Assembly: GCA_031082425.1 (NCBI GenBank)
Contig: JAVHLB010000015.1
Coordinates: 1-39,667 of the forward strand
DNA: 39,667 nt
Direction of reading: 5' to 3'
Origin: Candidatus Edwardsbacteria bacterium
Lineage (GTDB): Bacteria; Edwardsbacteria; AC1; EtOH8
In this document: positions 23,122 through 30,458 of the stretch, piece by piece
How the letters are laid out: every line of letters starts with the position of its first letter
Numbering within the stretch: the first letter of the stretch is position 1
Notes under the pieces: model-generated
What the model was told of the DNA's origin: nothing
Database searches by the model: none
The model's input: only the letters and a program-made list of their open reading frames with translations
Position numbers and translations under genes: made by a program

Positions 23122-23364
23122 ATGTGGGAGATCCTGGGAACCCTGCTGGCCTTTGTCCTGCCGCTGCTGGCCGAGTGGGTAAAGACCGAACTGGAGAATA
23201 AGAATGCGTATCGGGACGATATCCAAAAAATGCACCAGGCTGTGGCTGACGGCGATACTGACGCTATGGCTGATCTCTTCGACCGGATGCGGACTCCTGG
23301 CAAGCCGGCAGACGGTCCGGGTGATCCCGGCCGACAGGGCGATAAAGAAACTGCCCAACGGTAA
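23122..23364 (+). CDS. Putative i-spanin (Rz-like)
   Basis: An 80-aa protein with an N-terminal membrane anchor (about residues 3-20) followed by a charged helix (EWVKTELENKNAYRDDIQKM). It is small for Rz (about 150 aa), and its call rests on position: after the holin and overlapping, in another frame, a lipoprotein gene. Spanins fuse inner and outer membranes in the last step of lysis. Confidence 0.5.
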   Translation: MWEILGTLLAFVLPLLAEWVKTELENKNAYRDDIQKMHQAVADGDTDAMADLFDRMRTPGKPADGPGDPGRQGDKETAQR

Positions 23365-23458
23365 CTACGAGGTTACCTCCGCCTGGCTCCTGGAAAGGTA
23401 CGAATACGAGAGGCATCTTACCGAGGAGTTGGAAAAGGTAAAAAAGGGGCGGAAATAA
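23204..23458 (+). CDS. Putative o-spanin lipoprotein (Rz1-like), overlapping frame
   Basis: An 84-aa protein starting inside the preceding gene, in a different frame, and running past its end. A basic start (MRIGTISKKCTRLW) and hydrophobic segment end in ISSTGC, a usable lipobox. The mature part ends in a charged helix (ERYEYERHLTEELEKVKKG). An overlapping membrane-anchor and lipoprotein pair after holin and amidase is the layout of spanin pairs, and implies a host with an outer membrane. Confidence 0.6.
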   Translation: MRIGTISKKCTRLWLTAILTLWLISSTGCGLLASRQTVRVIPADRAIKKLPNGNYEVTSAWLLERYEYERHLTEELEKVKKGRK

Positions 23459-23625
23459 CCGTTTTCCGTAAATTGCCCTTATTCGCACACAAAGGCCCCA
23501 GGTTGATTTCGGCGGCTTACTACCCGATGCCATTTCTTTTGAACGATTCTGGGGCGATTTAAACAGGGTTTAAACACTTCGGGCGCCATGCAGCTGGCCC
23601 AAAATGCCAAATTGGAGAAAATGCC

Positions 23626-24735
23626 ATGAAAATAGTCGTATTCCGTACCGGCAAACATACCGATTCCAAGGGCAATACCCGGGAGTGGACCGAGGCCGAT
23701 CTGGACCGGATGGTTTCCGGTTACGACCCGGCCAGCCACGAGGCCCCGGTGGTCATAGGGCACCCCAAGGATAACGACCCGGCGTTCGGCTGGGTGGAGA
23801 GCATAGCCCGCGAGGGCCAGAACCTGGTGGCCACGCTCAAGGATCTGGTGCCGGAGTTCGTCGAGGCCTGGACGAAGGGATTGTTCAAAAAAAGATCCAT
23901 CTCCCTATACCCCGACCTGACCCTGCGGCATGTAGGATTCCTGGGAGCCATGCCACCGGCGGTAAAAGGCCTGCCGGATTTCAAGTTCTCGGACAAGGAC
24001 GAATCCACCACCATCGACTTCTCCGACGAAACCGGCTGGAAGGTTACCGCCATCGGCCGGCTGCTGTCGTCCCTGCGGGACATGCTTATAGAAAAATTCG
24101 GCCTGGAGACGGCCGACCGGGTGCTCCCCGGATGGGACGTGAACAACCTGCTGCAGGAGCCGGATCCGAAACCAAACCAGGCATTCAGCCAGGAAACCAT
24201 AAACCTAACAGAAGAGGGAAAAATGACGCCAGAGGAAATCAAAGAGCTTAAGGACAAGAACGCCGCCCTGGAAGCCCAGGTGGCGGACCTGTCCGCCCAG
24301 TTGGCCGAGGCCAAAAAGAAGGAGACCGAGGCCGCCGCCGCCGCCGACATGGCGGAGCATGCCGGGTTCTGCGAAGGACTGATCAAGGAGGGCAAGATGA
24401 CCCCGGCCCAGAAGGAGGTTTGCATCGTGACCATGCAGGCCCTGTCCGGCCAGGCCGAACAGGAGTTCGCCGAGGGCGACAAGAGGGTCAAAAAGACCCC
24501 GCTCCAGGCCTTTAAGGACCAGCTCTCGGCCATGCCGGTGCAGGTGGAGTTCGCCGAGGTGGCCGGCAAGAAAAAAGCCGGCCAGGGAGGCCAGACCACG
24601 GAGTTCTCGGCCCCGGGCGGCGAGGTGATCCCGGAGTCCGCCGAGCTGGACAAAAAGGCCCGGGACCTGATGGCCCAGGACAAGACCCTGTCTTACCGCG
24701 AGGCGGTGCACCGGGCTCTGGAAATGGTCCTGTAG
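23626..24735 (+). CDS. Head maturation protease with scaffold domain (Mu I/Z-like)
   Basis: A 369-aa protein. Residues 1-190 are a Mu I-type prohead protease: FRTGKHTDSKGNTREWTEAD, GYDPASHEAPVVIGHPKDND, KKRSISLYPDLTLRHVGFLG. Residues 200-369 form a coiled-coil scaffold (LKDKNAALEAQVADLSAQLA, then acidic helices). An in-frame ATG at 24223 with a GAGGG site would make the scaffold alone. The 167 bases before the gene hold no clear feature. The protease cuts scaffold during capsid maturation. Confidence 0.9.
   Translation: MKIVVFRTGKHTDSKGNTREWTEADLDRMVSGYDPASHEAPVVIGHPKDNDPAFGWVESIAREGQNLVATLKDLVPEFVEAWTKGLFKKRSISLYPDLTLRHVGFLGAMPPAVKGLPDFKFSDKDESTTIDFSDETGWKVTAIGRLLSSLRDMLIEKFGLETADRVLPGWDVNNLLQEPDPKPNQAFSQETINLTEEGKMTPEEIKELKDKNAALEAQVADLSAQLAEAKKKETEAAAAADMAEHAGFCEGLIKEGKMTPAQKEVCIVTMQALSGQAEQEFAEGDKRVKKTPLQAFKDQLSAMPVQVEFAEVAGKKKAGQGGQTTEFSAPGGEVIPESAELDKKARDLMAQDKTLSYREAVHRALEMVL
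24223..24735 (+). CDS. Internal scaffold protein (Z-like) from an in-frame start
   Basis: A 170-aa product identical to the C-terminal part of the protease, beginning MTPEEIKELKDKNAAL. AGAGGG lies about five bases before the ATG. Mu makes its scaffold Z from an internal start in gene I in the same way. Expression is inferred from the ribosome site and the Mu precedent. Confidence 0.65.
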   Translation: MTPEEIKELKDKNAALEAQVADLSAQLAEAKKKETEAAAAADMAEHAGFCEGLIKEGKMTPAQKEVCIVTMQALSGQAEQEFAEGDKRVKKTPLQAFKDQLSAMPVQVEFAEVAGKKKAGQGGQTTEFSAPGGEVIPESAELDKKARDLMAQDKTLSYREAVHRALEMVL

Positions 24736-24798
24736 TCCGGTCGGCAAATCAAATCAACAAGCAATAATCAACCAAAATAATTTACGGAGGATCATTCA

Positions 24799-25734
24799 AT
24801 GGGTCAATTAGGAAGTCTCAGGGCGGTACATCAAGTCCTGACCACCCTGGCGCGGGGCTACACCAACGCCCAACTGGTGGCCGAGGAGTTGTTCCCCATC
24901 GCTCCGGTGGATAAGGAGGCCGTCTATATCCCGGTATTCGGCAAGGACGCCTTTAAGAACCGGAGCACCGAGCGGGCCATCCGGGCCGCATCCAACCGGA
25001 TCAATCCGGATTCCCGGTCCAACGTGGCGGCCGTCCTGGTCGAGCACGATCTGGAATACCCCATCGACGTCCGGGAAGAGCAGGAGAGCGACTTCTCCGA
25101 GCAGGAGCACGCCGCCATGGTGGTTACCGAGGCCATCAAGCTGCGGCTGGAAAAGCTGGCGGCCATCCTGGCCACCACCGCCGGAAGCTACGCCGCCGGC
25201 AGCCGGGTTACCCTGTCGGGTTCCAGCCAGTTCAGCCACGCGGACTGCGATCCGGTGACGGTCTTCGAGACGGGCAAAGAGGCCATCCGGACCCTTACCG
25301 GGAAGTATCCCAACAAGGCGGTGCTGGGCGCCACCACCTTTGCCGCCCTCAAGAGCAACCCCGCCCTGCTGGAGCGCATCAAGTACTCCATGAAGGGCGT
25401 GCTGACCGTGGAGCTGCTCCAGGAGATCCTGGGGATTCCCAAGATCGTGGTCGGCGCCGCCGTGTCGTCCAACGACGCCGGCACGGCCATGAGCGACGTC
25501 TGGAGCGACGTGGCAGTGCTGGCTTTCGTGCCCAACGGCTCCATGCAGAGCATCTACGAGCCGTCCTACGGGTACACCCTGCGCAAGCGCGGGTATCCCC
25601 AGGTGGACCAGTACACCGAGAACGGTGGCAAGCTGCAGATCGTCCGCTGCACCGACATCCTGCTGCCCAAGATCGTGGGAGCCGACGCCGGCTACCTGAT
25701 CAGCGACACCTGCGCCCCGGTTGCCGGTCTGTAA
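24799..25734 (+). CDS. Major capsid protein
   Basis: A 311-aa protein, directly after protease/scaffold and with a strong ACGGAGG site. It has the look of an HK97-fold coat: an N-terminal arm (YTNAQLVAEELFPIAPVDKE), IPVFGKDAFKN, a spine-helix region (EAIKLRLEKLAAILATTAGS), KAVLGATTFAALKSNPALLE, ILGIPKIVVGAAVSSND, and SYGYTLRKRGYP. The family call rests on these features and position. Confidence 0.9.
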   Translation: MGQLGSLRAVHQVLTTLARGYTNAQLVAEELFPIAPVDKEAVYIPVFGKDAFKNRSTERAIRAASNRINPDSRSNVAAVLVEHDLEYPIDVREEQESDFSEQEHAAMVVTEAIKLRLEKLAAILATTAGSYAAGSRVTLSGSSQFSHADCDPVTVFETGKEAIRTLTGKYPNKAVLGATTFAALKSNPALLERIKYSMKGVLTVELLQEILGIPKIVVGAAVSSNDAGTAMSDVWSDVAVLAFVPNGSMQSIYEPSYGYTLRKRGYPQVDQYTENGGKLQIVRCTDILLPKIVGADAGYLISDTCAPVAGL

Positions 25735-25757
25735 TCCGGCTTGATATCAAAAGCATA

Positions 25758-25783
25758 GCGGCACGGCCGCTCGGCCGTGCCGC
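25758..25783. other. 11-bp perfect hairpin after the capsid gene
   Basis: GCGGCACGGCC (25758-25768) pairs with GGCCGTGCCGC (25773-25783) across GCTC. No T run follows, so it is more likely a 3' stabiliser of capsid mRNA or a partial attenuator than a full terminator. Confidence 0.6.
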
Positions 25784-25826
25784 CTGAAACAATCCATCAT
25801 AAATCAAGAAAGAGAGATCGAACAAA

Positions 25827-26303
25827 ATGAGACCGAAGATTTCCTTATGGGCAATGATCCTGCTGCTGGCCCTGGTTATGATCCTGCCGATGGTCCCGCA
25901 GACCGCCCAGGGCGGGGATCTGGTGGACTACCTGTTCCCCACCACCCAGGCCAAGCTGGCCCCGGCCAAAGCCTGCACTTCGAGCACCAAGAACCTTGCC
26001 GGGGATAAAGAGGTAACTGTTCAGTGGGCTGGCTGGGGGCATATCGGCGACACTCTGGTTTTGGGCTTTAATCAGATGCCCAGCAACTTTGCCGGCTCCG
26101 GATCATTCAAGCCAACCAACTGCGCCGACGATTCCGTGCTGTTCCTGGACACCATATTCGGGAATGGCGCCTGGCAATACAGCCGATTATATTATTTCGA
26201 TTCGCTGTACGTGGCCAATAACCAAAAGTTTAAAGCATGGAACAAGGCCGCACACGATACCATAGACTCGTTCCAGATATCGATCGGGAAACAGGGTCCT
26301 TAA
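25827..26303 (+). CDS. Secreted protein of unknown function in the head cluster
   Basis: A 158-aa protein. Residues 1-29 form a clear signal peptide (MRPK, long hydrophobic core, cleavage near TAQG). The mature part has two cysteines (KACTSST and TNCADD) that could bond, and aromatic beta-like stretches (VTVQWAGWGHIGDTLVLGF). A secreted protein among capsid genes is unusual; it behaves like a moron (an added gene serving the lysogen or lysis). No family recognised. Confidence 0.65.
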   Translation: MRPKISLWAMILLLALVMILPMVPQTAQGGDLVDYLFPTTQAKLAPAKACTSSTKNLAGDKEVTVQWAGWGHIGDTLVLGFNQMPSNFAGSGSFKPTNCADDSVLFLDTIFGNGAWQYSRLYYFDSLYVANNQKFKAWNKAAHDTIDSFQISIGKQGP

Positions 26304-26367
26304 AGTTACAAGGCTCTTTCCCGGGTTGATCCGCTATAAAAAACCTTAAAAAGATTGGCGCAGCATC

Positions 26368-26904
26368 ATGGCCGGAAAAAATAAAAGTAAACACAAACGG
26401 GGCAGGAGTATTATCAGCCGGCCGCGATCCGACATTAACGTTTCCCATGCTCCGGATAAACCCCGGGGATCCGGCGAGCTGCCGCCGACTCCCCAGGGCC
26501 CGGAGGATGGGAAACAACAAGGAGACCAGGTGAAGTTTTTTAACAATAACAATAAAGATAAAGAACGGCCCGGCGCAGGGGTTTCTGGCGGGGATGCGAA
26601 CCTCCCTCCGTCTCCATCCCAGGACCCCGGCCGGCCGGATAACGAACCGGATCTTTCCGCCGCCGGAATAAACCCCGAGCCACCCGCTGCGGAAATTACG
26701 CCGGCCGCCGATCCGCCGGCAGATCCGCCGGCGCCGCCGGCCGCAGTACCTCCACCGGTCGCCCCGCCCGTCCCGGCCACCGGCAAATACCGCGTCATTG
26801 ACTCCGCCATCATGTTCAACGGCCGGCTGTACCCCGAGGGATCGGTGATCTCGCTGACTGCCAAGGATGCCCACGCCCTTAAAAAGTTCCTGGCGAAGAT
26901 CTAA
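26368..26904 (+). CDS. Proline/alanine-rich head-cluster protein
   Basis: A 178-aa protein in three parts: a basic start (MAGKNKSKHKRGRSIISRPR), a long disordered linker dominated by P, A and D, and a compact C-terminal 40 residues (KYRVIDSAIMFNGRLYPEGS and ending KDAHALKKFLAKI) that resemble small domains of head-completion or decoration proteins. The ribosome site is weak. Role unknown. Confidence 0.65.
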   Translation: MAGKNKSKHKRGRSIISRPRSDINVSHAPDKPRGSGELPPTPQGPEDGKQQGDQVKFFNNNNKDKERPGAGVSGGDANLPPSPSQDPGRPDNEPDLSAAGINPEPPAAEITPAADPPADPPAPPAAVPPPVAPPVPATGKYRVIDSAIMFNGRLYPEGSVISLTAKDAHALKKFLAKI

Positions 26905-26966
26905 GACATCCCTGACGGATCCAAATAACATTCATAAATCATTAACGATAACCAAGAGGTAAGAAA

Positions 26967-27455
26967 ATGACCGAACAACCCACTCTGATCACATCGATCG
27001 TAGCGGCCGCCGCGCTGACCAAGGGATATTTCATCGGCTTCGACGGCAACGTCTGCGGAGCCGGCGCCAAGGCGCTGGGCGTCTGCAATGCCGACTCCGA
27101 CAGCGGAGAGATGGCTCCGGTGCTGGCCAAGGGCATTGCCCTGGTGGTCTCGGCCGCCGCCATAGCGGTGGGAGCCGCCCTGGTGTCGGACGCCTCCGGC
27201 CAGGCCACCACCGCCACCACCTTCGCCGCCGCCGCCCCGGCCATCACCGTGGACGACACCAAGCTGACGGTGGATTCCGGCGCCACCGGGGTGACCTCCT
27301 CGGCCGCCAACGGAGCCATCATCTCGGCCGCCGAAGGCCTGCTGACCCCGGCCGCCCCGGCCCTGACCGGTTCGGTGCTGCCCCAGGCCATTAACGGCTA
27401 TGCCCTGGATGCCGCCACCGCCGCCGGCGACCTGATCCGCGTGCTGCTGGTGTAG
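26967..27455 (+). CDS. DUF2190-type capsid decoration protein
   Basis: A 162-aa protein, rich in A, G, T and V. Family pattern visible: LTKGYFIGFDGNVCGAGAKA, LGVCNADSDSGEMAPVLAKG, AIAVGAALVSDASGQAT and the closing YALDAATAAGDLIRVLLV. DUF2190 proteins are found in phage head operons and are thought to form or decorate the capsid. AAGAGGTAAG precedes the start. Confidence 0.85.
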   Translation: MTEQPTLITSIVAAAALTKGYFIGFDGNVCGAGAKALGVCNADSDSGEMAPVLAKGIALVVSAAAIAVGAALVSDASGQATTATTFAAAAPAITVDDTKLTVDSGATGVTSSAANGAIISAAEGLLTPAAPALTGSVLPQAINGYALDAATAAGDLIRVLLV

Positions 27456-27456
27456 C

Positions 27457-27888
27457 ATGGCCTACTGCACCCTCGATGACATAAAGAAGGTGGCCCCGGA
27501 GACGGACCTTATCCAGCTGACCGACGACGATAATCTGGGCATCATCAAGACCACCATCACCGACGCCGCCATCGAGGATGCCGACGACTTCATCGACACT
27601 TATCTGAGGGGCAGGTATACCCTGCCCCTCAGTGAGACTCCCAAGATCATAGCCAAGCTCAGCGTAGACCTGGCGCTCTATTACATTTACGAACGCCGGT
27701 TCAAAACCAAGATGCCGGAGGGCATCATCGGCAGCTACAACAACGCCATAAAATTGCTGGGGCAGATCCAGCAGGGCCGGATCTCGCTGGGGGTGGACTC
27801 CGGAACATCCACCGGATCCGGAGAATTCCAGACCAACAAGACCTCCGACTCCCGGGTGTTCAACAGCGATGTTATGGACCAGTATTAA
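27457..27888 (+). CDS. Mu gp36-like head-tail joining protein (DUF1320)
   Basis: A 143-aa protein: MAYCTLDDIKKVAPETDLIQ, AAIEDADDFIDTYLRGRYTL, LPLSETPKIIAKLSVDLALY, YIYERR and a C-terminal SRVFNSDVMDQY. This is the DUF1320 pattern, in the HK97 gp6/SPP1 gp15 class of head-tail connectors. It starts one base after the preceding stop. Confidence 0.9.
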   Translation: MAYCTLDDIKKVAPETDLIQLTDDDNLGIIKTTITDAAIEDADDFIDTYLRGRYTLPLSETPKIIAKLSVDLALYYIYERRFKTKMPEGIIGSYNNAIKLLGQIQQGRISLGVDSGTSTGSGEFQTNKTSDSRVFNSDVMDQY

Positions 27889-27898
27889 GGGCATTTGA

Positions 27899-28321
27899 AT
27901 GGGCATTAAAGCCATCGAAGACGCCGTTTATGACCGGTTGAACGGCTTTATAAAAGACCTGGCGGTGGAGGCATATCCCGACAACCCCGACCTGTACGAG
28001 CTTAAGCATGCCAAGGGATCGGTGATGGTTCATTTCGAGGGTGCTACGGCCGGCCAGCCGGAACGCCGGGGGACCATGGTACAGAGGGAGGATCTTAATT
28101 TCGGCATCACCGTCATGGTCCGCAGCCTCAAGCGCAATACCAGCGGAGCCTACGACGTCATCGACCTGATCAAGCAGGCGCTGGCCGGGCATAAAATATC
28201 CGGGTGCGGGAAAATATATTTGCGCGGCACGGCGCTGGTGCAGATCGTGGACGGGGTGTGGGAATACTCGGTGGGGATCACCGTACCCACCGTTATGATC
28301 ATAAACCAGGAGCAGACATGA
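27899..28321 (+). CDS. Mu gp37-like protein (DUF1834)
   Basis: A 140-aa protein that starts with the gp37 pattern (IKAIEDAVYDRLNGFIKDL), continues with a beta-rich middle (NFGITVMVRSLKRN, AYDVIDLIKQALAG) and closes with WEYSVGITVPTVM. In this position it should be a neck or tail-terminator component. It overlaps the next gene as ATGA. Confidence 0.85.
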   Translation: MGIKAIEDAVYDRLNGFIKDLAVEAYPDNPDLYELKHAKGSVMVHFEGATAGQPERRGTMVQREDLNFGITVMVRSLKRNTSGAYDVIDLIKQALAGHKISGCGKIYLRGTALVQIVDGVWEYSVGITVPTVMIINQEQT

Positions 28322-28812
28322 ACTGGCTGGAAGCGCGGGCCTACGAGCAGATCAAACTGATCTTCCAGGGCGAAGACCTTACATCGCTGGGCTTGCAAAA
28401 CATCCTGATAGGCGAGAACTCCTGGCCGGCGGCCGGCGGATTGACCGGCGAGGATCTGTTGCCCCAGCTGCCGGCAGTGGTGCTGATCCCCTCCGAAAAC
28501 AACGGACTTACCTACAACAATATTGCCAACCATTACCAGCAGATAAATCTGCGGGTAAAATTATTATGGGTTTACGCCGACGGAGAAGATCCGATCGTAA
28601 AATGCAGCGACGCACTTTCGCTTCTGGTGGCGGCGCTGATAAACGACCCCACGCCGATAGCGGTGGGAACCGGGGAATCTCTCTACACCTTCGAGCCGTC
28701 CAACGTAACCGGGTTCGATAAAGAGGCCGGCCGCTTTTGGGAGGATGTGGGCCTTAATATCGCCGAGGGCCGGTTCGACCTGCTGGTCCGGGCGCAGTCA
28801 TACCAACAATAA
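28318..28812 (+). CDS. Probable tail completion protein
   Basis: A 164-aa protein from the ATG at 28318 (overlapping the gp37-like stop). It alternates helix and strand (LPAVVLIPSENNGL, QQINLRVKLLWVYADG, DALSLLVAALIND, AEGRFDLLVRAQSYQ) like tail-terminator proteins, and lies between the neck genes and tail tube. Family not identified; role inferred from order. Confidence 0.6.
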   Translation: MNWLEARAYEQIKLIFQGEDLTSLGLQNILIGENSWPAAGGLTGEDLLPQLPAVVLIPSENNGLTYNNIANHYQQINLRVKLLWVYADGEDPIVKCSDALSLLVAALINDPTPIAVGTGESLYTFEPSNVTGFDKEAGRFWEDVGLNIAEGRFDLLVRAQSYQQ

Positions 28813-28833
28813 TCCCTATTATAAGGAGCCGCA

Positions 28834-29784
28834 ATGGCTATTTACCGAGCAAAAAAAGGCATACTGCTGGCCAAGGCCGAATCATCCTACGGAGTTGATC
28901 CGTCGCCCACCATAACCAGCCTGATAGCGGCCGAGGATGTAGTGGTTGAAAAATCGGCCGTTAATATAAAGAACAAAGCTCTGGTGGGGATCCACGGAGA
29001 TCTCCCCGACATAAATTACGAAGGCCCCTGCAACATAAAGTTTAAAACCCACCTAAGGGTGCCAGGCACGGCCGGCAATACCCCCGATATTGCCTCTCTG
29101 CTCAAGGCCTGCAGCTTTGACGAAACCATTTCGGCCGGGGTAAGCGTTACCTACGAGCTTGAGCTGACCGACGGGTTGCTGACGCCCTCGGTGGCATTCT
29201 ATTTCTACGACTCCGGCCGGTTCTGCAAGGCCCTGGGCTGCGTGGGCAAGGTAAAAATAAACGCCAAGGCTCAGGACCTGGTGATGCTGGAGTGGGAATT
29301 CACCGGGTTCTGGCTGGCAGCCGACATCGCGGACGAGGGATATCCCTCTATGGTCGGCGTTTCGGCGCTGGATTCTCCGGCTATATTCAAGTCGGCGGAA
29401 TTCAATTTCAACAGCTACCAGGCGCTTATCGAAAATTTGGCCTGCGACTTCGGTATCTCGGTGGGCCGCCAGGTATCGGCCAACGCCGCCACCGGAGTTG
29501 CCCGCTACCGGGTGCAGGACTTTGCCCCTAAGATAGATTTCGACCCCGAGGTGGTGGCTCTTTCCGCATTCAATCCCTGGACCCTGTGGCTGGCCGGGAC
29601 TCTGGCGGTACTTAGCGCCTACTTTAAATCGTCCTCGGGCCAGGTACAGCTCAGCATGACCGGCTTGCAAAGCGAGGTCCCCAAGGAAGGGGAACGCGAA
29701 GAGGCCCAGATTTACCAAATGTCCGCCGCCTGCAAAACCGCCGATTTCACCGCCGGCTACGTGGCGCGATTGATCTATACATAA
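28834..29784 (+). CDS. Major tail tube protein
   Basis: A 316-aa beta-rich protein starting MAIYRAKKGILLAKAESSYG, then INYEGPCNIKFKTHLRVPGT, LLKACSFDET and SVTYELELTDGLLTPSVAFY, as in siphovirus tail tube proteins of the B3/D3112 kind. It is followed by the chaperone and tape measure genes, the usual order. No sheath gene precedes it, so the tail is non-contractile. AAGGAG before the start. Confidence 0.8.
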   Translation: MAIYRAKKGILLAKAESSYGVDPSPTITSLIAAEDVVVEKSAVNIKNKALVGIHGDLPDINYEGPCNIKFKTHLRVPGTAGNTPDIASLLKACSFDETISAGVSVTYELELTDGLLTPSVAFYFYDSGRFCKALGCVGKVKINAKAQDLVMLEWEFTGFWLAADIADEGYPSMVGVSALDSPAIFKSAEFNFNSYQALIENLACDFGISVGRQVSANAATGVARYRVQDFAPKIDFDPEVVALSAFNPWTLWLAGTLAVLSAYFKSSSGQVQLSMTGLQSEVPKEGEREEAQIYQMSAACKTADFTAGYVARLIYT

Positions 29785-29803
29785 TATTAACAAGGAGGGA
29801 GTT

Positions 29804-30202
29804 ATGCCCAGAGATCTGGCCAGGAACGACAATAACGATCTATTGGTCAACGACCTGGTGTCGAACGACACCATCATGCTCTATTACCGGCAGCCGTCGG
29901 CCGAGGATCACATAACGTATCACGCCCGCGTCAACAAGGTGGTCGACGGCAAGATGCAATACGACGAGAGGGCCAGGCTGGATCTGGCCATGGACCTGCT
30001 GACCGGGTTCCGCAAGGGCGCCCTGACGGTGGGCGGCAAAGAGATCTCCTGCGATCCCCAGGACCCGGATTACCAGGAGAACTGGCGGGAGCTTATCAGG
30101 GACACCGCCGCCGACTGGCTGATGCTCTTGGCTACGGTGGCCTACAGCGGCGCGAGACGGGAGAAAAAAGAGCCCCCTTTCGAGAAACCCTCGAACAACT
30201 GA
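29804..30202 (+). CDS. Tail assembly chaperone, short form (G-like)
   Basis: A 132-aa protein between tail tube and tape measure, the position of lambda G. It is helical and charged (YDERARLDLAMDLLTGF, ENWRELIRDTAADWLMLLAT). Near its end the frame passes through C CCT TTC (30175-30181), a canonical -1 slippery heptamer, so part of translation should continue into the overlapping T-like frame. A strong AAGGAGGGAG site precedes the start. Confidence 0.8.
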   Translation: MPRDLARNDNNDLLVNDLVSNDTIMLYYRQPSAEDHITYHARVNKVVDGKMQYDERARLDLAMDLLTGFRKGALTVGGKEISCDPQDPDYQENWRELIRDTAADWLMLLATVAYSGARREKKEPPFEKPSNN

Positions 30203-30456
30203 GGTTCAAATGCACGCCCCGCAAAAAGGCGGAGTGCCTCAAGACCACCCATCCTTCCCACCTGCCGCTGCAATGTTCGGAATGCCCGCAAAATAAAAAG
30301 CCGGTCCCCAGTCCCTGGTTCAACTCGGTCTGGTTTCTGTACAGCATGCAGCTGGCCGGATATCCCTACGGCAAGAACGATCTGACCATTGACCAATGGC
30401 TGGCGGTGTCCGAAATGCGATCGGCCGTGGACGAAATCACAATGAGAATAGATTGA
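29804..30456 (+). CDS. Tail assembly chaperone, frameshifted long form (GT-like)
   Basis: The product of a -1 shift at CCCTTTC (30175-30181): about 217 aa, the first 126 shared with the short form, then RETLEQLRFKCTPRKKAECL and on to a stop at 30454-30456. The extension has a cysteine cluster (KCTPRKKAEC, QCSEC) and has no good start of its own. The -1 frame is open through the junction. In lambda the GT product recruits tail tube to tape measure. The next gene begins two bases after the stop. Confidence 0.75.
30175..30181 (+). promoter_or_regulatory. Programmed -1 frameshift site
   Basis: CCCTTTC fits X XXY YYZ in the zero frame (C CCT TTC), so both tRNAs can re-pair after slipping. It lies 19 bases before the short-form stop. 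Confidence 0.75.
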
Positions 30457-30458
30457 TC

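Noticed and set aside
23459..23625. Hidden gene between the spanin-like pair and protease
   Set aside because: Only very short frames without ribosome sites.
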